The notes beneath the pieces are model-generated. The model saw only the letters and a program-made list of their open reading frames with translations, was not told the DNA's origin and searched no databases. Below, piece by piece: positions 1 through 9,089 of a stretch of DNA of 64,000 nucleotides. Position 1 is the first letter of the stretch. Each line of letters opens with the position of its first letter. The stretch covers positions 248,001 through 312,000 of the forward strand of contig JROE01000002.1 in assembly GCA_000783305.1 (NCBI GenBank), in the 5' to 3' direction. This stretch comes from Sphingobacteriaceae bacterium DW12 (GTDB lineage Bacteria; Bacteroidota; Bacteroidia; Sphingobacteriales; Sphingobacteriaceae). The translations under genes and the position numbers were made by a program.

Positions 1-558
1 AGCACTACAAAAATTGATTCGATATGGGAAGAAGAAATTCTAAATCGAATCCATCCAGACGACTTAATATACAAGCATATGCTGGAACTACAGTATTTTC
101 ATTTTCTAAAAAACATACCTATTGCTGACCGCTATCACTACCATGTGGTCAGCAATCTGCGCATGCGCAATCAATCCAATCAATATGTGACTGTACTTCA
201 CCGTATGCTTTATATACGTAATTTGCCAAATGGCAGTATATGGCTTGCCTTGTGCTTATATAATTTTTCGCTCTCAGCCGCGCAGACAACGCTCTATGAA
301 GGATATATTGTCAACACAATCACTGGACAGGTAATCAAGTCTGAAAAACAAGAGAATGGTAATCTCTTATCGAAAAGAGAGATGGAAATCCTGCAGCTTA
401 TTAAAAATGGGAAAAAAAGTAGGGAAATCGCCAATATTTTGTCGATTAGCTTGAACACAGTCAATCGACATCGGCAAAACATTCTTGAAAAACTACGAGT
501 TGGCAATTCAATAGAGGCTTGTCGTATTGCAACTACGCTTCATTGGCTACCGTCTTAG
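1..558 (+). CDS. LuxR-type HTH transcriptional regulator, 5' truncated by the window edge
   Basis: The frame is open from base 1 without a start, so only the last 185 codons are visible. The first ATG in frame is at 79, but the codons before it (reading ...LNRIHPDDLIYKH) look like genuine protein, so I do not take it as the start. That stretch resembles the end of a PAS-like fold. The last 65 residues are a GerE/LuxR helix-turn-helix: LSKREMEILQLIKNGKKS, then REIANILSISLNTVNRHR. The protein should bind DNA through this C-terminal domain. What it senses is not visible. The family call is firm; the target is unknown. Confidence 0.85.
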   Translation, partial: STTKIDSIWEEEILNRIHPDDLIYKHMLELQYFHFLKNIPIADRYHYHVVSNLRMRNQSNQYVTVLHRMLYIRNLPNGSIWLALCLYNFSLSAAQTTLYEGYIVNTITGQVIKSEKQENGNLLSKREMEILQLIKNGKKSREIANILSISLNTVNRHRQNILEKLRVGNSIEACRIATTLHWLPS

Positions 559-573
559 CATATTTTCCAAGAC

Positions 574-1131
574 TCAGATCAGGGTAAATTCTTCTATTTT
601 TTTGGCCGCATACCTTAAAGTATGTACTGTTTCTCCAGGCCTACGACTCGCTATCAACGCTTGGCCTAAATCTAGTCTGTAAGTCTTCAAACAGGATTTG
701 ATACTTGATATAGCCTTATCTTCATCTACGACATTGCAAAATATATTGAGTTTCTTATTTCCAATATCATGTCCGTCCACCTCCCCCAGTCCATACCATC
801 CTAAATGCTGATTTAGATATTCCGAAACTTTTTCTTTCAGCCAAAGGTCACGCTTACTGCCCATCGCACTCTTCAACGGATATTGTACAACGACAGAAAC
901 CAATTTCTCAACAGGAAAATGCGCATAATCTTCGGCCAAGGCCCTATTCTCAAAATCGTGTAATAGACTTTCCAATTCAGAGAAATGATTGAGCTTAACA
1001 GATTCAATCTTACCTTGATATCCAACTTTTCCATTATGTACGAAACAACAAAATTGAGATTCATCAAACCAAATTTCCCTGTATATTAATTGGTTACAAA
1101 GGTTTTGCTTATAAAGCTTTATCATATCCAC
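574..1131 (-). CDS. Hypothetical protein, 185 aa
   Basis: A 185-residue cytoplasmic-looking protein without signal peptide or membrane segment. The N-terminal part (FDESQFCCFVHNGKVGYQGKI, split here for reading as a short beta-rich segment) is vaguely like a WGR-type domain, but the match is too weak to name. The C-terminal half is mixed alpha/beta. It is convergent with the LuxR regulator, 15 bases beyond its stop, and stands alone on its strand. I do not recognise the family and infer no function. The length and the codon pattern support a real gene. Confidence 0.6.
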   Translation of the reverse strand: MDMIKLYKQNLCNQLIYREIWFDESQFCCFVHNGKVGYQGKIESVKLNHFSELESLLHDFENRALAEDYAHFPVEKLVSVVVQYPLKSAMGSKRDLWLKEKVSEYLNQHLGWYGLGEVDGHDIGNKKLNIFCNVVDEDKAISSIKSCLKTYRLDLGQALIASRRPGETVHTLRYAAKKIEEFTLI

Positions 1132-1405
1132 AATATTTTCTTAAAAGATAGCCGAAATAACAAATAAAACATCCTACGTATACATCCTGATAACAAAAAA
1201 AGAAATAACACAGTATCGAGCTCAAAGGATTTCATCCTCCATTATATGAGCAATCCCTATACCAGACAAAGGTGTTGAGCATTGCCGGCACTATGAAATC
1301 AAATATCGTAAAATAGAACTAGACGGTCATTGTTTCGAAATCCCTATAGGTAATGTGTGTAAAACTTAATTCAAGAAAACTAATGGTGATTATTGTTTTA
1401 TATTA

Positions 1406-2002
1406 TCAGTGACCCTTCCACATAATCTGCGCGTGAAACAGAATGGTCCTATCTACCAAATTATAATCGTTATCATAAATCGGATTATAGAAAACCACGT
1501 ATAATGGTCTATTTATATTTTGCAAAGCAACCTGTTCTTTGCTCTCGAGAACATCAAGCTTTGCTACACTTCTTTTGGCAATCCATTGGGATGCTGTTCC
1601 TTTCGCATCCTTATCGAAGCGATGATCACCTGGATTACTATAATACCAATAGCTAGGGGCATCGTTACTAACACACATAATCTGTTCAGGATTGAATAGC
1701 GCATCGGCCATTCCAGTATTTTCGAACCAAGTGACCTCTAAATCCGCTTTTTGTATTGCAGACAGATACACATCTTCATCGAAAGTCGCTCCAATCAAAA
1801 AACCTTCTAGCTGATTAGCCGTTATCAAAAATGTAAAGGGAGACTTTTGAAGTTGGTATCGATTTTCTTCAGCAGCTACCTTTTTCTGCCCTTGTAGAAT
1901 CGATACGGTCAACTGCTGTCCATGTACCAATAAACTACTTCCAACAAGCACTAGGGCTATTGTCATCTCTTTAATCGATCTCTTCATTTCTTTTTTCTTC
2001 AT
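1406..2002 (-). CDS. Small secreted protein of unknown function
   Basis: 198 residues with a clear signal peptide: a basic start (KRSIKEM), hydrophobic core TIALVLVGSSLLVHG, and a likely cleavage before QQLTVS. The mature part is beta-rich with several aromatic residues (SYWYYSNPGDHRF) and no recognised domain. Its start overlaps the end of the upstream WG/Sel1 gene by 32 bases, or by 17 bases if the internal ATG at 1987 is used. The two genes are therefore probably co-transcribed and translationally coupled. An exported protein next to a cytoplasmic repeat protein suggests joint function, but what that is cannot be read here. Confidence 0.65.
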   Translation of the reverse strand: MKKKEMKRSIKEMTIALVLVGSSLLVHGQQLTVSILQGQKKVAAEENRYQLQKSPFTFLITANQLEGFLIGATFDEDVYLSAIQKADLEVTWFENTGMADALFNPEQIMCVSNDAPSYWYYSNPGDHRFDKDAKGTASQWIAKRSVAKLDVLESKEQVALQNINRPLYVVFYNPIYDNDYNLVDRTILFHAQIMWKGH

Positions 2003-4451
2003 TTATTTCCATATCGTGTTCCTTGGCAAATGTCGACCATTGCTCATATTTTGTTTGATCGGCATAAGTTGGATGAGTTTTGTAGTAAAAAAGTAACCGT
2101 TCTAAAGCATAAAAATATCGAGCATAGGCCATCGATTTCTCATAAAAGTCAATTGCCTTTTTAGCATTATGCTTTACCCCATATCCATGATCATAAAGAA
2201 TACCGTAGTAAATATGTGCATAGGTCTCCTCATAGTCCTTCCTTAAGTAACGTTGTAGCGTTGTGTAATCTTCCTTCTTGTAATAAATCTCGGACATATT
2301 CTCTAAACTGGAATAACCTTTTTTTTCAGATTTTTTGTAATATTCGAGTGCCCTATCATAATCCTTGTCAACGAGATTGCCATAAAAATATAAATCGCCA
2401 AGATTGCAAAGTGCTAAACCACTGCCTAAGGTTGCGGCTTTTTCATAAGAAATTATAGCGAGCGCTGTATCTTGGGAGTAGCCTATTCCATTTTGATATA
2501 AATATCCAATATCGTTCCATGCGTTTGGATAATCCTGTAAGGCTGCCTCCTCATAGTGCTGCACGCCTAAAGGTATATCCTCAAACTCTGGATCCGTCGT
2601 ATAAATACTCCCCAATTCAAAGGCCATGCGTGCATTACCACGTTGAGCGCCGATAGTATAATGTTGGATGGCAGATTTCACATCCCCAGCTTTGGCATGT
2701 GCCCTACCTTTTTGATATAATGTGTCGTCATCAAAATATGTCTCGAATCCGTATCCCATTCGTTGGGTCCATTGCTTATAGTAATCTAGGAAGTAACGTT
2801 GATCTTCCTTTCTTAGATTATATGCATTTTCATGCAATGCCCCCATCTGTCCATCCTTGACTTCACAAAGCTGCCTATTGTTATCCAACACCCACATTTT
2901 ATTGTCGGAAAATAGGCAGAGTAGCTGTGAGCTATAATCCATTGGCTGGCATATAAAATCATATTTGTCGCTCAAGACCTTCATTTTTTGATCAAAATAC
3001 TGCATACCGTCCACAAGGGTGATACGCAGTAACTCAAGGTGACAGTGCTCTATTTTCCTATGTTGCTGAGATATTGGAACCAACCATCGGTCTTGTAAAG
3101 CATGATATACGCCGTAGGCTCCGCCTTCGACAATAACGAACACATCGGGCATATAATTACATAAGGCGTCTATATTCACTTTTTCTATCTCATGACCAGC
3201 CAATCTGTCTTGCTCCTGTTGAACATCATATAGATACCACTGCTTCTGTTTTATATAGGCAATACTATTATAATCAGGTAATACAACAATGTCATCGATT
3301 TCTTCTGCTAAGGTGGTGCCGTTAGGACGTAAAACACTTATTTTCTGTTGGTATTTGTTAGGTGATACCCAATAATATCCTAACGAAATCGGATGCAAGA
3401 CATCTTCTAGATATGCGCCTAGATAAACACCGTCCAGATTGTAATACCGTCTTTTGCTAGTACCTCCATGCCTAGTTAGGATTAAATCGGGATATTCGAA
3501 TTCAAATGGAAATTCAGAATCTTCTCCAATTATCCGCTCATTTTTAACATTCAATAGGTGATAATTTCCACTTCTTTTTACATTAAAAAGACCTCCGTAT
3601 AACTTGGCCTGCTCGTCATGTTGAGCAGGAATACTCCATTTGCCACTATCGATATGGAGCACTCCCCATTGACTGTCTTGCAACGCTTCACCATATAATT
3701 GTCCATCAATCCTAAAAGCATCACAAGCGTCGTGATACTGACACGGAATAACCTCCACCCCATTGTCATTGAGATAGCCATAGCGTCCTTCATTTTGTAC
3801 AACAGCTATTCCGTATTCCGTAAACTCATAAATATTTTCATATGTAGGTGGGACTAGCACGTTGCCTTTGCTATCTTTTAATCCCCATAAATCGTCTTGT
3901 TCAAATATTTCAGCGCTGCTTTCTTTGTAAGCGTCTTCATTCCAATATCCCAATCCGTAGTCAATCCAATCCGTTTGTAAGATTTCCAAAAATGATGTAT
4001 GCCCAGATCTCAAGACAATGTCGTTCAACAGATTAATATCTCTAGAAGATATAGCTAGATTATAAAATTTAGTTTTCTCCAAAATTTCCGCTACCCAGTC
4101 TTTCGCCTGATCCCGGTGCCTTTCATCATTCATATTGAACACGTCCGTAGCATCCATCATTAGGGTATTAAAGGGAAGATTTTCCAAAAATCCGAACATC
4201 TTACTAATGGCCGCCTCATACTTCTCTTGATGATGAAGCTGATAGGTATCTCCAAGGAGATTATAGAACGTTCTTAATCTGCTTATGCCTTCTTCCTTGT
4301 CAAAATATAGCAGGGTGCCCTTATTCCTTGGATTACCTGAGAACAAAGGAATTAACAATTCTGGTATCGCATAATTCCATTCGCCAAGGTAATGGGGGAA
4401 ATTGTCTTTACTCTTATAATCTATATTGTAAGTATAAATTCGATGTGCCAT
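1971..4451 (-). CDS. WG-repeat and Sel1-repeat protein, 826 aa
   Basis: A large protein without a signal peptide, so probably cytoplasmic. Residues about 1-185 form an alpha-helical N-terminal domain I cannot name. From about 188 to 480 come WG-type beta repeats (DLWGLKDSKGNVLVPPTYEN, then RYGYLNDNGVEVIPCQYHDA). From about 575 to 800 there are Sel1/TPR-like helical repeats (ARMAFELGSIY, YPNAWNDIGYLYQNGIGYS, ALCNLGDLYFYGN, YAHIYYGILYDHGYGV). Both repeat types are protein-binding scaffolds, so the product is likely an adaptor. It overlaps the downstream gene for a secreted protein. No enzymatic motif is visible. Confidence 0.75.
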   Translation of the reverse strand: MAHRIYTYNIDYKSKDNFPHYLGEWNYAIPELLIPLFSGNPRNKGTLLYFDKEEGISRLRTFYNLLGDTYQLHHQEKYEAAISKMFGFLENLPFNTLMMDATDVFNMNDERHRDQAKDWVAEILEKTKFYNLAISSRDINLLNDIVLRSGHTSFLEILQTDWIDYGLGYWNEDAYKESSAEIFEQDDLWGLKDSKGNVLVPPTYENIYEFTEYGIAVVQNEGRYGYLNDNGVEVIPCQYHDACDAFRIDGQLYGEALQDSQWGVLHIDSGKWSIPAQHDEQAKLYGGLFNVKRSGNYHLLNVKNERIIGEDSEFPFEFEYPDLILTRHGGTSKRRYYNLDGVYLGAYLEDVLHPISLGYYWVSPNKYQQKISVLRPNGTTLAEEIDDIVVLPDYNSIAYIKQKQWYLYDVQQEQDRLAGHEIEKVNIDALCNYMPDVFVIVEGGAYGVYHALQDRWLVPISQQHRKIEHCHLELLRITLVDGMQYFDQKMKVLSDKYDFICQPMDYSSQLLCLFSDNKMWVLDNNRQLCEVKDGQMGALHENAYNLRKEDQRYFLDYYKQWTQRMGYGFETYFDDDTLYQKGRAHAKAGDVKSAIQHYTIGAQRGNARMAFELGSIYTTDPEFEDIPLGVQHYEEAALQDYPNAWNDIGYLYQNGIGYSQDTALAIISYEKAATLGSGLALCNLGDLYFYGNLVDKDYDRALEYYKKSEKKGYSSLENMSEIYYKKEDYTTLQRYLRKDYEETYAHIYYGILYDHGYGVKHNAKKAIDFYEKSMAYARYFYALERLLFYYKTHPTYADQTKYEQWSTFAKEHDMEINEEKRNEEID

Positions 4452-4663
4452 GGGGATCGTTTTGTACTTGTAAAATAAAGCAAAAATAACAGTATGGGCT
4501 ATCCCTGCTATCCGCTATTTTTTCACCAATGGCTCTCTTTTGTCTCGGGGGAATATACATGTAGATATGAGCCCAACTATAGCAAAGGATTGTACATCTC
4601 CAATTAAAGATCAGTCACAAGATATTGTATGGGATACCTCACCTTTCGGACTCCACACCCGAA

Positions 4664-5188
4664 TTATCGCCGATTTCCCTCCCATAGCCGCATTGCCTTT
4701 TCCTCTACTGTAAGCCATGTCCCATTTTTCTGCTTTCCAAATAAGCTTCGAAAATCATAAGAATCAAAATTACACTGCAGTAACTGGTGGTAATATTGAT
4801 CCATATACTGCGAAAAACGTTGTGCAAAGGTCTGATCCGTCCAATCCTGATCATACAATTCGAAATGGCCTATTCGGTGTAAGATTTCACTCAGCTCGTC
4901 AAAGGAAATATCATCTACTTTAACTGCGTCTGGCAGTGCTATGCGAAAGACCAATACCTCTATACCCTCCTCTTCCCACCATTCGATAATGTTGTAGGGT
5001 GTCATATCCTTGCCTGTAAGCTCTTGAAGGTGGCTTACAACATTTTGATAACCTATGGAATGAGGATCACCATGATCATCTACCAGCTGGTTATAATCTT
5101 GGATTAATTGCAAAATTTCAGGATAACGTTCTTCAGCAATCTCCAAATTAGGAGTCAATATAGGTCGCAAAATATTGTTCGAGTTCAT
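4664..5188 (-). CDS. Hypothetical protein, 174 aa
   Basis: 174 residues, acidic and rich in aromatic residues (EWWEEEGIEVLVFRIALP, YDQDWTDQTFAQRFSQYMDQYY), predicted soluble and mainly helical with no signal peptide. It lies 212 bases upstream of the WG/Sel1 gene on the same strand, so it could be part of that group. Such acidic helical proteins are common among immunity-type or adaptor proteins in Bacteroidota, but nothing here proves that role. The family is not recognised. Confidence 0.6.
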   Translation of the reverse strand: MNSNNILRPILTPNLEIAEERYPEILQLIQDYNQLVDDHGDPHSIGYQNVVSHLQELTGKDMTPYNIIEWWEEEGIEVLVFRIALPDAVKVDDISFDELSEILHRIGHFELYDQDWTDQTFAQRFSQYMDQYYHQLLQCNFDSYDFRSLFGKQKNGTWLTVEEKAMRLWEGNRR

Positions 5189-5383
5189 AGGTATTGTGTT
5201 ATGAGGAATAAAAAGAACGTCCTGTACTCTTGCAATCTACAGAAATGAATATATCAATTCGCAGTAGATTAAATGAAAAAAACAATTTTTCAAATCCCTG
5301 CTTCCAATTATATGTAGAAAGCTGGTCACTGTAATAAACGATCTAATGTGCTATCGCATTTCTTTCAAAAGTCAACTGATCCA

Positions 5384-5782
5384 TTATAGAATGAGGGTCT
5401 TAGCTTGCAAAAAATTAAAAATCACCCTATCAACAGGTGAAATTATATTAAAATGTGTGGAGTCCAGATAACCAATTTCTGCAATCTCCGAAGCGGCTGT
5501 CAATTCACCTGTATACTCCGCTAGATAGCAGCTCATCTTAACATTGACGTTCTCATCATGATTTGCAGCTTGTGCTTCAAAAGCTCCTATATATTGCAAA
5601 GAGGAGATCGTTAAGTTCACTGTTAACTCCTCCTTTATTTCACGAGTCAGTGCTTCTACATCATTTTCCAACCGTTCCCGTTTGCCTCCCGGAAGAAACC
5701 AAATTTCGGAATCCCTTGAGCGTGTGCTCAACACTTTACCATCCTTTATGAATATCCATGCAAGCTTATCGATAGTTTTCAT
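5384..5782 (-). CDS. Nudix hydrolase
   Basis: 132 residues, the size of a minimal Nudix domain. The Nudix box runs GKRERLENDVEALTREIKEE at about residues 33-52, with the REIKEE metal-binding core intact. The residue after the core leucine is Thr instead of the usual Gly (EELTV for EELGI). These enzymes cleave nucleoside diphosphates linked to another moiety, using Mg2+. The substrate cannot be told from the sequence. It is divergently arranged with a second, MutT-like Nudix gene starting 130 bases away. Confidence 0.85.
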   Translation of the reverse strand: MKTIDKLAWIFIKDGKVLSTRSRDSEIWFLPGGKRERLENDVEALTREIKEELTVNLTISSLQYIGAFEAQAANHDENVNVKMSCYLAEYTGELTAASEIAEIGYLDSTHFNIISPVDRVIFNFLQAKTLIL

Positions 5783-5911
5783 CTATTTGTTTTTTGGGCA
5801 TACTAAATATAAACAATAATACGACAATATCCGAGTGTGCCATCAAAACACTATCACATGTAGCCAAGGAGCGAAATCGATTCTAAATGCGAAAGCCTTA
5901 TCTTTACAGAT

Positions 5912-6295
5912 ATGCTACAAGTCACTTGCGCAATTATCGAACATGAAGGCAAAATATTAATTTGTCAACGTTCATCAAAGATGACACTTCCCTTAAAATG
6001 GGAGTTCCCTGGCGGAAAAATAGAACCTGGAGAAAGTAAAAAAGTATGTCTTAGGCGAGAAATTGAGGAAGAATTAGGCATACAAATCTACATCCAAGAG
6101 GAACTTAGCCCAGTGGAGCACCACTATCCTAATTTTTCATTGACCCTCTATCCATTTCGATGTAAGTTATGCAAAGGACAGCCTGTGGCTATGGAACACG
6201 CGCAAGCCATATGGATTCAAAAATCAGAGCTTGACAACTTTGATTGGGCTGAAGCCGACTTGCCCATCATAAAAGAATATCAGCGACACCATTAA
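5912..6295 (+). CDS. MutT-like Nudix hydrolase, probable 8-oxo-dGTP diphosphatase
   Basis: 127 residues with a perfect Nudix box (GKIEPGESKKVCLRREIEEE followed by LGI) and the MutT-like lead-in WEFPGG. MutT enzymes hydrolyse 8-oxo-dGTP to the monophosphate and so prevent A:T to C:G mutations. Size and the WEFPGGK context fit MutT better than a general Nudix enzyme. A TATCTTTAC stretch, like the TAnnTTTG -7 box of Bacteroidota, lies only a few bases before the ATG, so the message may have a very short leader. Convergent with the MscS gene that follows. Confidence 0.85.
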   Translation: MLQVTCAIIEHEGKILICQRSSKMTLPLKWEFPGGKIEPGESKKVCLRREIEEELGIQIYIQEELSPVEHHYPNFSLTLYPFRCKLCKGQPVAMEHAQAIWIQKSELDNFDWAEADLPIIKEYQRHH

Positions 6296-6443
6296 CATAG
6301 TGATAATCGATACTGTTCTCTTATGTACTAAAGTCAAGTGAGTCCCACTCACTCATACTGAAAATCGGACCTTAGATACCTTCCTGTCTAAAAAAATAAC
6401 GTTCACTTAAATTTCCAAGAAGGGCATATACTATAGAACAGGC

Positions 6444-8783
6444 CTACGGATTGGGGGGCTGATTGTTATTAATGATTGTTTTTGGTGACGATATGCTATA
6501 AAAGTTCAACTGCTCTGCTTCAAATTTTTGGTACAATGCTTTCAATACATCGTTTCTAAAGGGACCGGCATTGGCTGCAGCATTTATCCAACAGCCTAAA
6601 TTAAGATACACCATGTCTTCGCTGACATCTTGAACACTTACATTGGTCCCTAAATGCTTTAAACAGTAGATGCTACTTTCCATTGCTTGAGTAGTCCATT
6701 GTATGGCTTGGGCCAGATCCACCTTCCGGTCGACTTGTATCGTAAAACTAGTCCTACTATATTCTTGTGATAGTGTCCAGTTAACAAGCCTCCCAGAAAG
6801 CAAATCACCATTAGGAATAATGACATCTGCTCCATCGCCGGTTTGTAATACGCTGGCTCTAATTCCTATTTCCTTCACGCGGCCCTTCTTATCAGCTAAT
6901 TCTATCTGATCTCCGACACGAAACGGCTTATCGAAAACCAGAATAATACCCGAAACGAAATTATTGATTATATTCTGCATGCCAAGTCCTATACCAACAC
7001 TTAAAGCCCCGATTACAACGGTAAGTTTATCCAAACTCATGCCCAAAGCTGAAACCGCAAAAAAGAAACCTATGAGGATAATTCCCAATCTAAACAGGGG
7101 AAAAAGTGTCATTTTTTGATTGTAGTCCTTATTTAATTTCCCATCTTGCCCTCCTAAAATGAGTAAGCTAATGTTCTTTTGAAGCCAATTGGTTAAAAAC
7201 AAAAGCAATATCGCGATAAGCATGTTGCCGACGGTGAAGGATATACTCCCTATTTTGCGCACTTTATTAAAGAAATCATCGCTTTTATCCAATAGACGTT
7301 CGATAAACTGAAGATTATTGGCAAAAACAATTATTGCCAAAAGTACGCAAACCAATCGAAGGATATCTCCGAGGACCTTAAGGGTTCGCTCTTCATTAAA
7401 CCGACTCCAAAAACCACCTGATTCACGGTCTTTTTTAAATTGATTTCGAACGTCGTGCGTAATCATTGTTGAGAAAAACTGCAAAGTAAATGATTGAACG
7501 AAACCAACTGCACAGGCAATGCTAAAACTTCTGGCCAAATTGACATATCCCAATGTGTTAGAGATGATGGCCAATACGCTCAGACAAGTGAATATTACAT
7601 AAATAAACGAACTTATATATCCTGGAGCCTCTGGCGATTTTATCTGCCTTTTGGTGTAAGTCACTAAAAATAAAGCTACCAGATTGAATAGAATACAAAT
7701 ACCGCGCAAAAATAAACCATCGTTGACAATCAAATTGGCTACTACTATTAAAATATAGAACAAGAATAGCGCGGCCAATATTTTGCGCTGTCCTTTGGGA
7801 ATTCGATCTAATAGCAAGAGGCTAAAAATAACCATGATCATCAATTGGGAAGCTTGAATGAGAAATGTGGGGGTCACAAATTGCACAAGTGGCAGCAATG
7901 TTAGCAATAGGATAATCCCTTTTCCCAAAAGACGACATACTCGCCAAACATTATGAATTTTAAACGTTTGAGCAGTAGAGGCCTGTTTTCTGTTTCGGAA
8001 TTCAAGAGTAAAAATCCAATACAGATATCCTACAGTCAGCACAATCAACAAAATACGAGAGCCCCAATCCGTCTGATTGACATAACGATTTAAGGATTTA
8101 GTACTGGCATAGTTTTGCTTGATGCTATTGACGATGTCATTCCGCGTCACAGTTTGAGTATGTGCCCTCCAAAGCGAACTCTTTGTCTTAATGGCCCCTG
8201 TCTCATCCCCTTGATCTGATGTGACGATAGCATCACTTAGACTCAAAAGCACTCGCGGAGACTCGGACAACATCGTCTTTACTTTCTTTTCAATTTCTAA
8301 TAGGGAGTCTAATTTGGTGGTCAGTTCCTTTTCGGCATGTATTAGATAGCTATTGATTTGGATAGAAGTAGCAGCATACGGATATTTACTTTTTAAGTTC
8401 AGAAACTTGTCCCTAGTATTACTTACCCCGTCCTTATAATTGTTAATCGTATGTTCAATGGATTTAAGTCGAACAATTTCATCTGTCGCCTCACGTCGCC
8501 ATTGCTGCAACGTATCCGAGGGCACACTGGCTGAAGAGTTTGTATATTTTTTATGGTTTTCCGCTATCCTAGAAATCACATCACCAATATCTTTAGCTTT
8601 GATATTGGTGATGTAGCTTATGTTCAAGTCTTTTAGTCCAGTCCGTAATGAATCCAAGCTTCTTGATATCGAATCGCTTACGTTCAGGCCACTGGCAATG
8701 GAGTCTTGTGCTACGCTTGTTCCGATACTGCATATTAGAAAAGCCAAAAAGGAAAACAATTTCTTCATTATCAAATTATTCAT
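6444..8783 (-). CDS. Large mechanosensitive channel protein of the MscS family
   Basis: 779 residues. A signal peptide (KKLFSFLAFLICSIGTSVAQ) is followed by a helical periplasmic region to about residue 240, then about ten hydrophobic helices. The MscS core is at about 575-750: the pore helix with VVIGALSVGIGLGMQNIINN and the beta domain GDQIELADKKGRVKEIGIRA. The domain plan (long periplasmic head plus extra helices before the MscS core) is like MscK/MscM-type channels, which open on membrane tension during osmotic downshock. Translation may begin at the second ATG (8768). It stands alone and is convergent with the MutT-like gene. Confidence 0.9.
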   Translation of the reverse strand: MNNLIMKKLFSFLAFLICSIGTSVAQDSIASGLNVSDSISRSLDSLRTGLKDLNISYITNIKAKDIGDVISRIAENHKKYTNSSASVPSDTLQQWRREATDEIVRLKSIEHTINNYKDGVSNTRDKFLNLKSKYPYAATSIQINSYLIHAEKELTTKLDSLLEIEKKVKTMLSESPRVLLSLSDAIVTSDQGDETGAIKTKSSLWRAHTQTVTRNDIVNSIKQNYASTKSLNRYVNQTDWGSRILLIVLTVGYLYWIFTLEFRNRKQASTAQTFKIHNVWRVCRLLGKGIILLLTLLPLVQFVTPTFLIQASQLMIMVIFSLLLLDRIPKGQRKILAALFLFYILIVVANLIVNDGLFLRGICILFNLVALFLVTYTKRQIKSPEAPGYISSFIYVIFTCLSVLAIISNTLGYVNLARSFSIACAVGFVQSFTLQFFSTMITHDVRNQFKKDRESGGFWSRFNEERTLKVLGDILRLVCVLLAIIVFANNLQFIERLLDKSDDFFNKVRKIGSISFTVGNMLIAILLLFLTNWLQKNISLLILGGQDGKLNKDYNQKMTLFPLFRLGIILIGFFFAVSALGMSLDKLTVVIGALSVGIGLGMQNIINNFVSGIILVFDKPFRVGDQIELADKKGRVKEIGIRASVLQTGDGADVIIPNGDLLSGRLVNWTLSQEYSRTSFTIQVDRKVDLAQAIQWTTQAMESSIYCLKHLGTNVSVQDVSEDMVYLNLGCWINAAANAGPFRNDVLKALYQKFEAEQLNFYSISSPKTIINNNQPPNP

Positions 8784-9089
8784 GCAAACAAAAATAATCT
8801 TTTAAATAGATGGAATTCACTACAGCCTTCAAAATAAAACATTTTAATCCTCTCGACTCCCATCAGCCCTACGAACAATCTTTGAAAAAAGGCTTCTACC
8901 AGTATCCGCTAGGTCTTCTTGCGCAGCCATTACAATATGAATGTCTTTATAGGTCTCCAGGTGTTGCTCCTTTACACTGCACTATGGTCATTTGGGACAA
9001 TATAGATACGCTTATAGTGGTGTAACAACAAGAGAGCTCCATAAAAATTTAGGAGCTCCTCTATCGAATATAAAAGATTGATGTTAGAC
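8784..9089. other. Intergenic region between the MscS and acetyl esterase genes
   Basis: About 306 bases. A + strand frame of 71 codons (8810-9025) exists but has no recognisable domain, no neighbour and no signal peptide, so I do not call it. A short hairpin lies at 9034-9058. The sequence just upstream of 8783 should carry the MscS promoter. Confidence 0.4.
9034..9058 (-). terminator. Possible hairpin terminator after the acetyl esterase gene
   Basis: GGAGCTC pairs with its complement across an 11-base A/T-rich loop, about 30 bases past the esterase stop codon. The T-run after the stem is poor (CTCTTGTTGTT), so termination efficiency is uncertain. Confidence 0.3.

Noticed and set aside
4494..4604. 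36-codon + strand frame between the 174-aa and WG/Sel1 genes
   Set aside because: Too short and without any supporting feature.
6337..6353. AGTGAGT-CCC-ACTCACT hairpin between the MutT-like and MscS genes
   Set aside because: A 3-base loop and no T-run on either strand; termination cannot be supported.
8810..9025. 71-codon + strand frame between the MscS and esterase genes
   Set aside because: No domain, no signal peptide, no partner gene; composition is not convincing.
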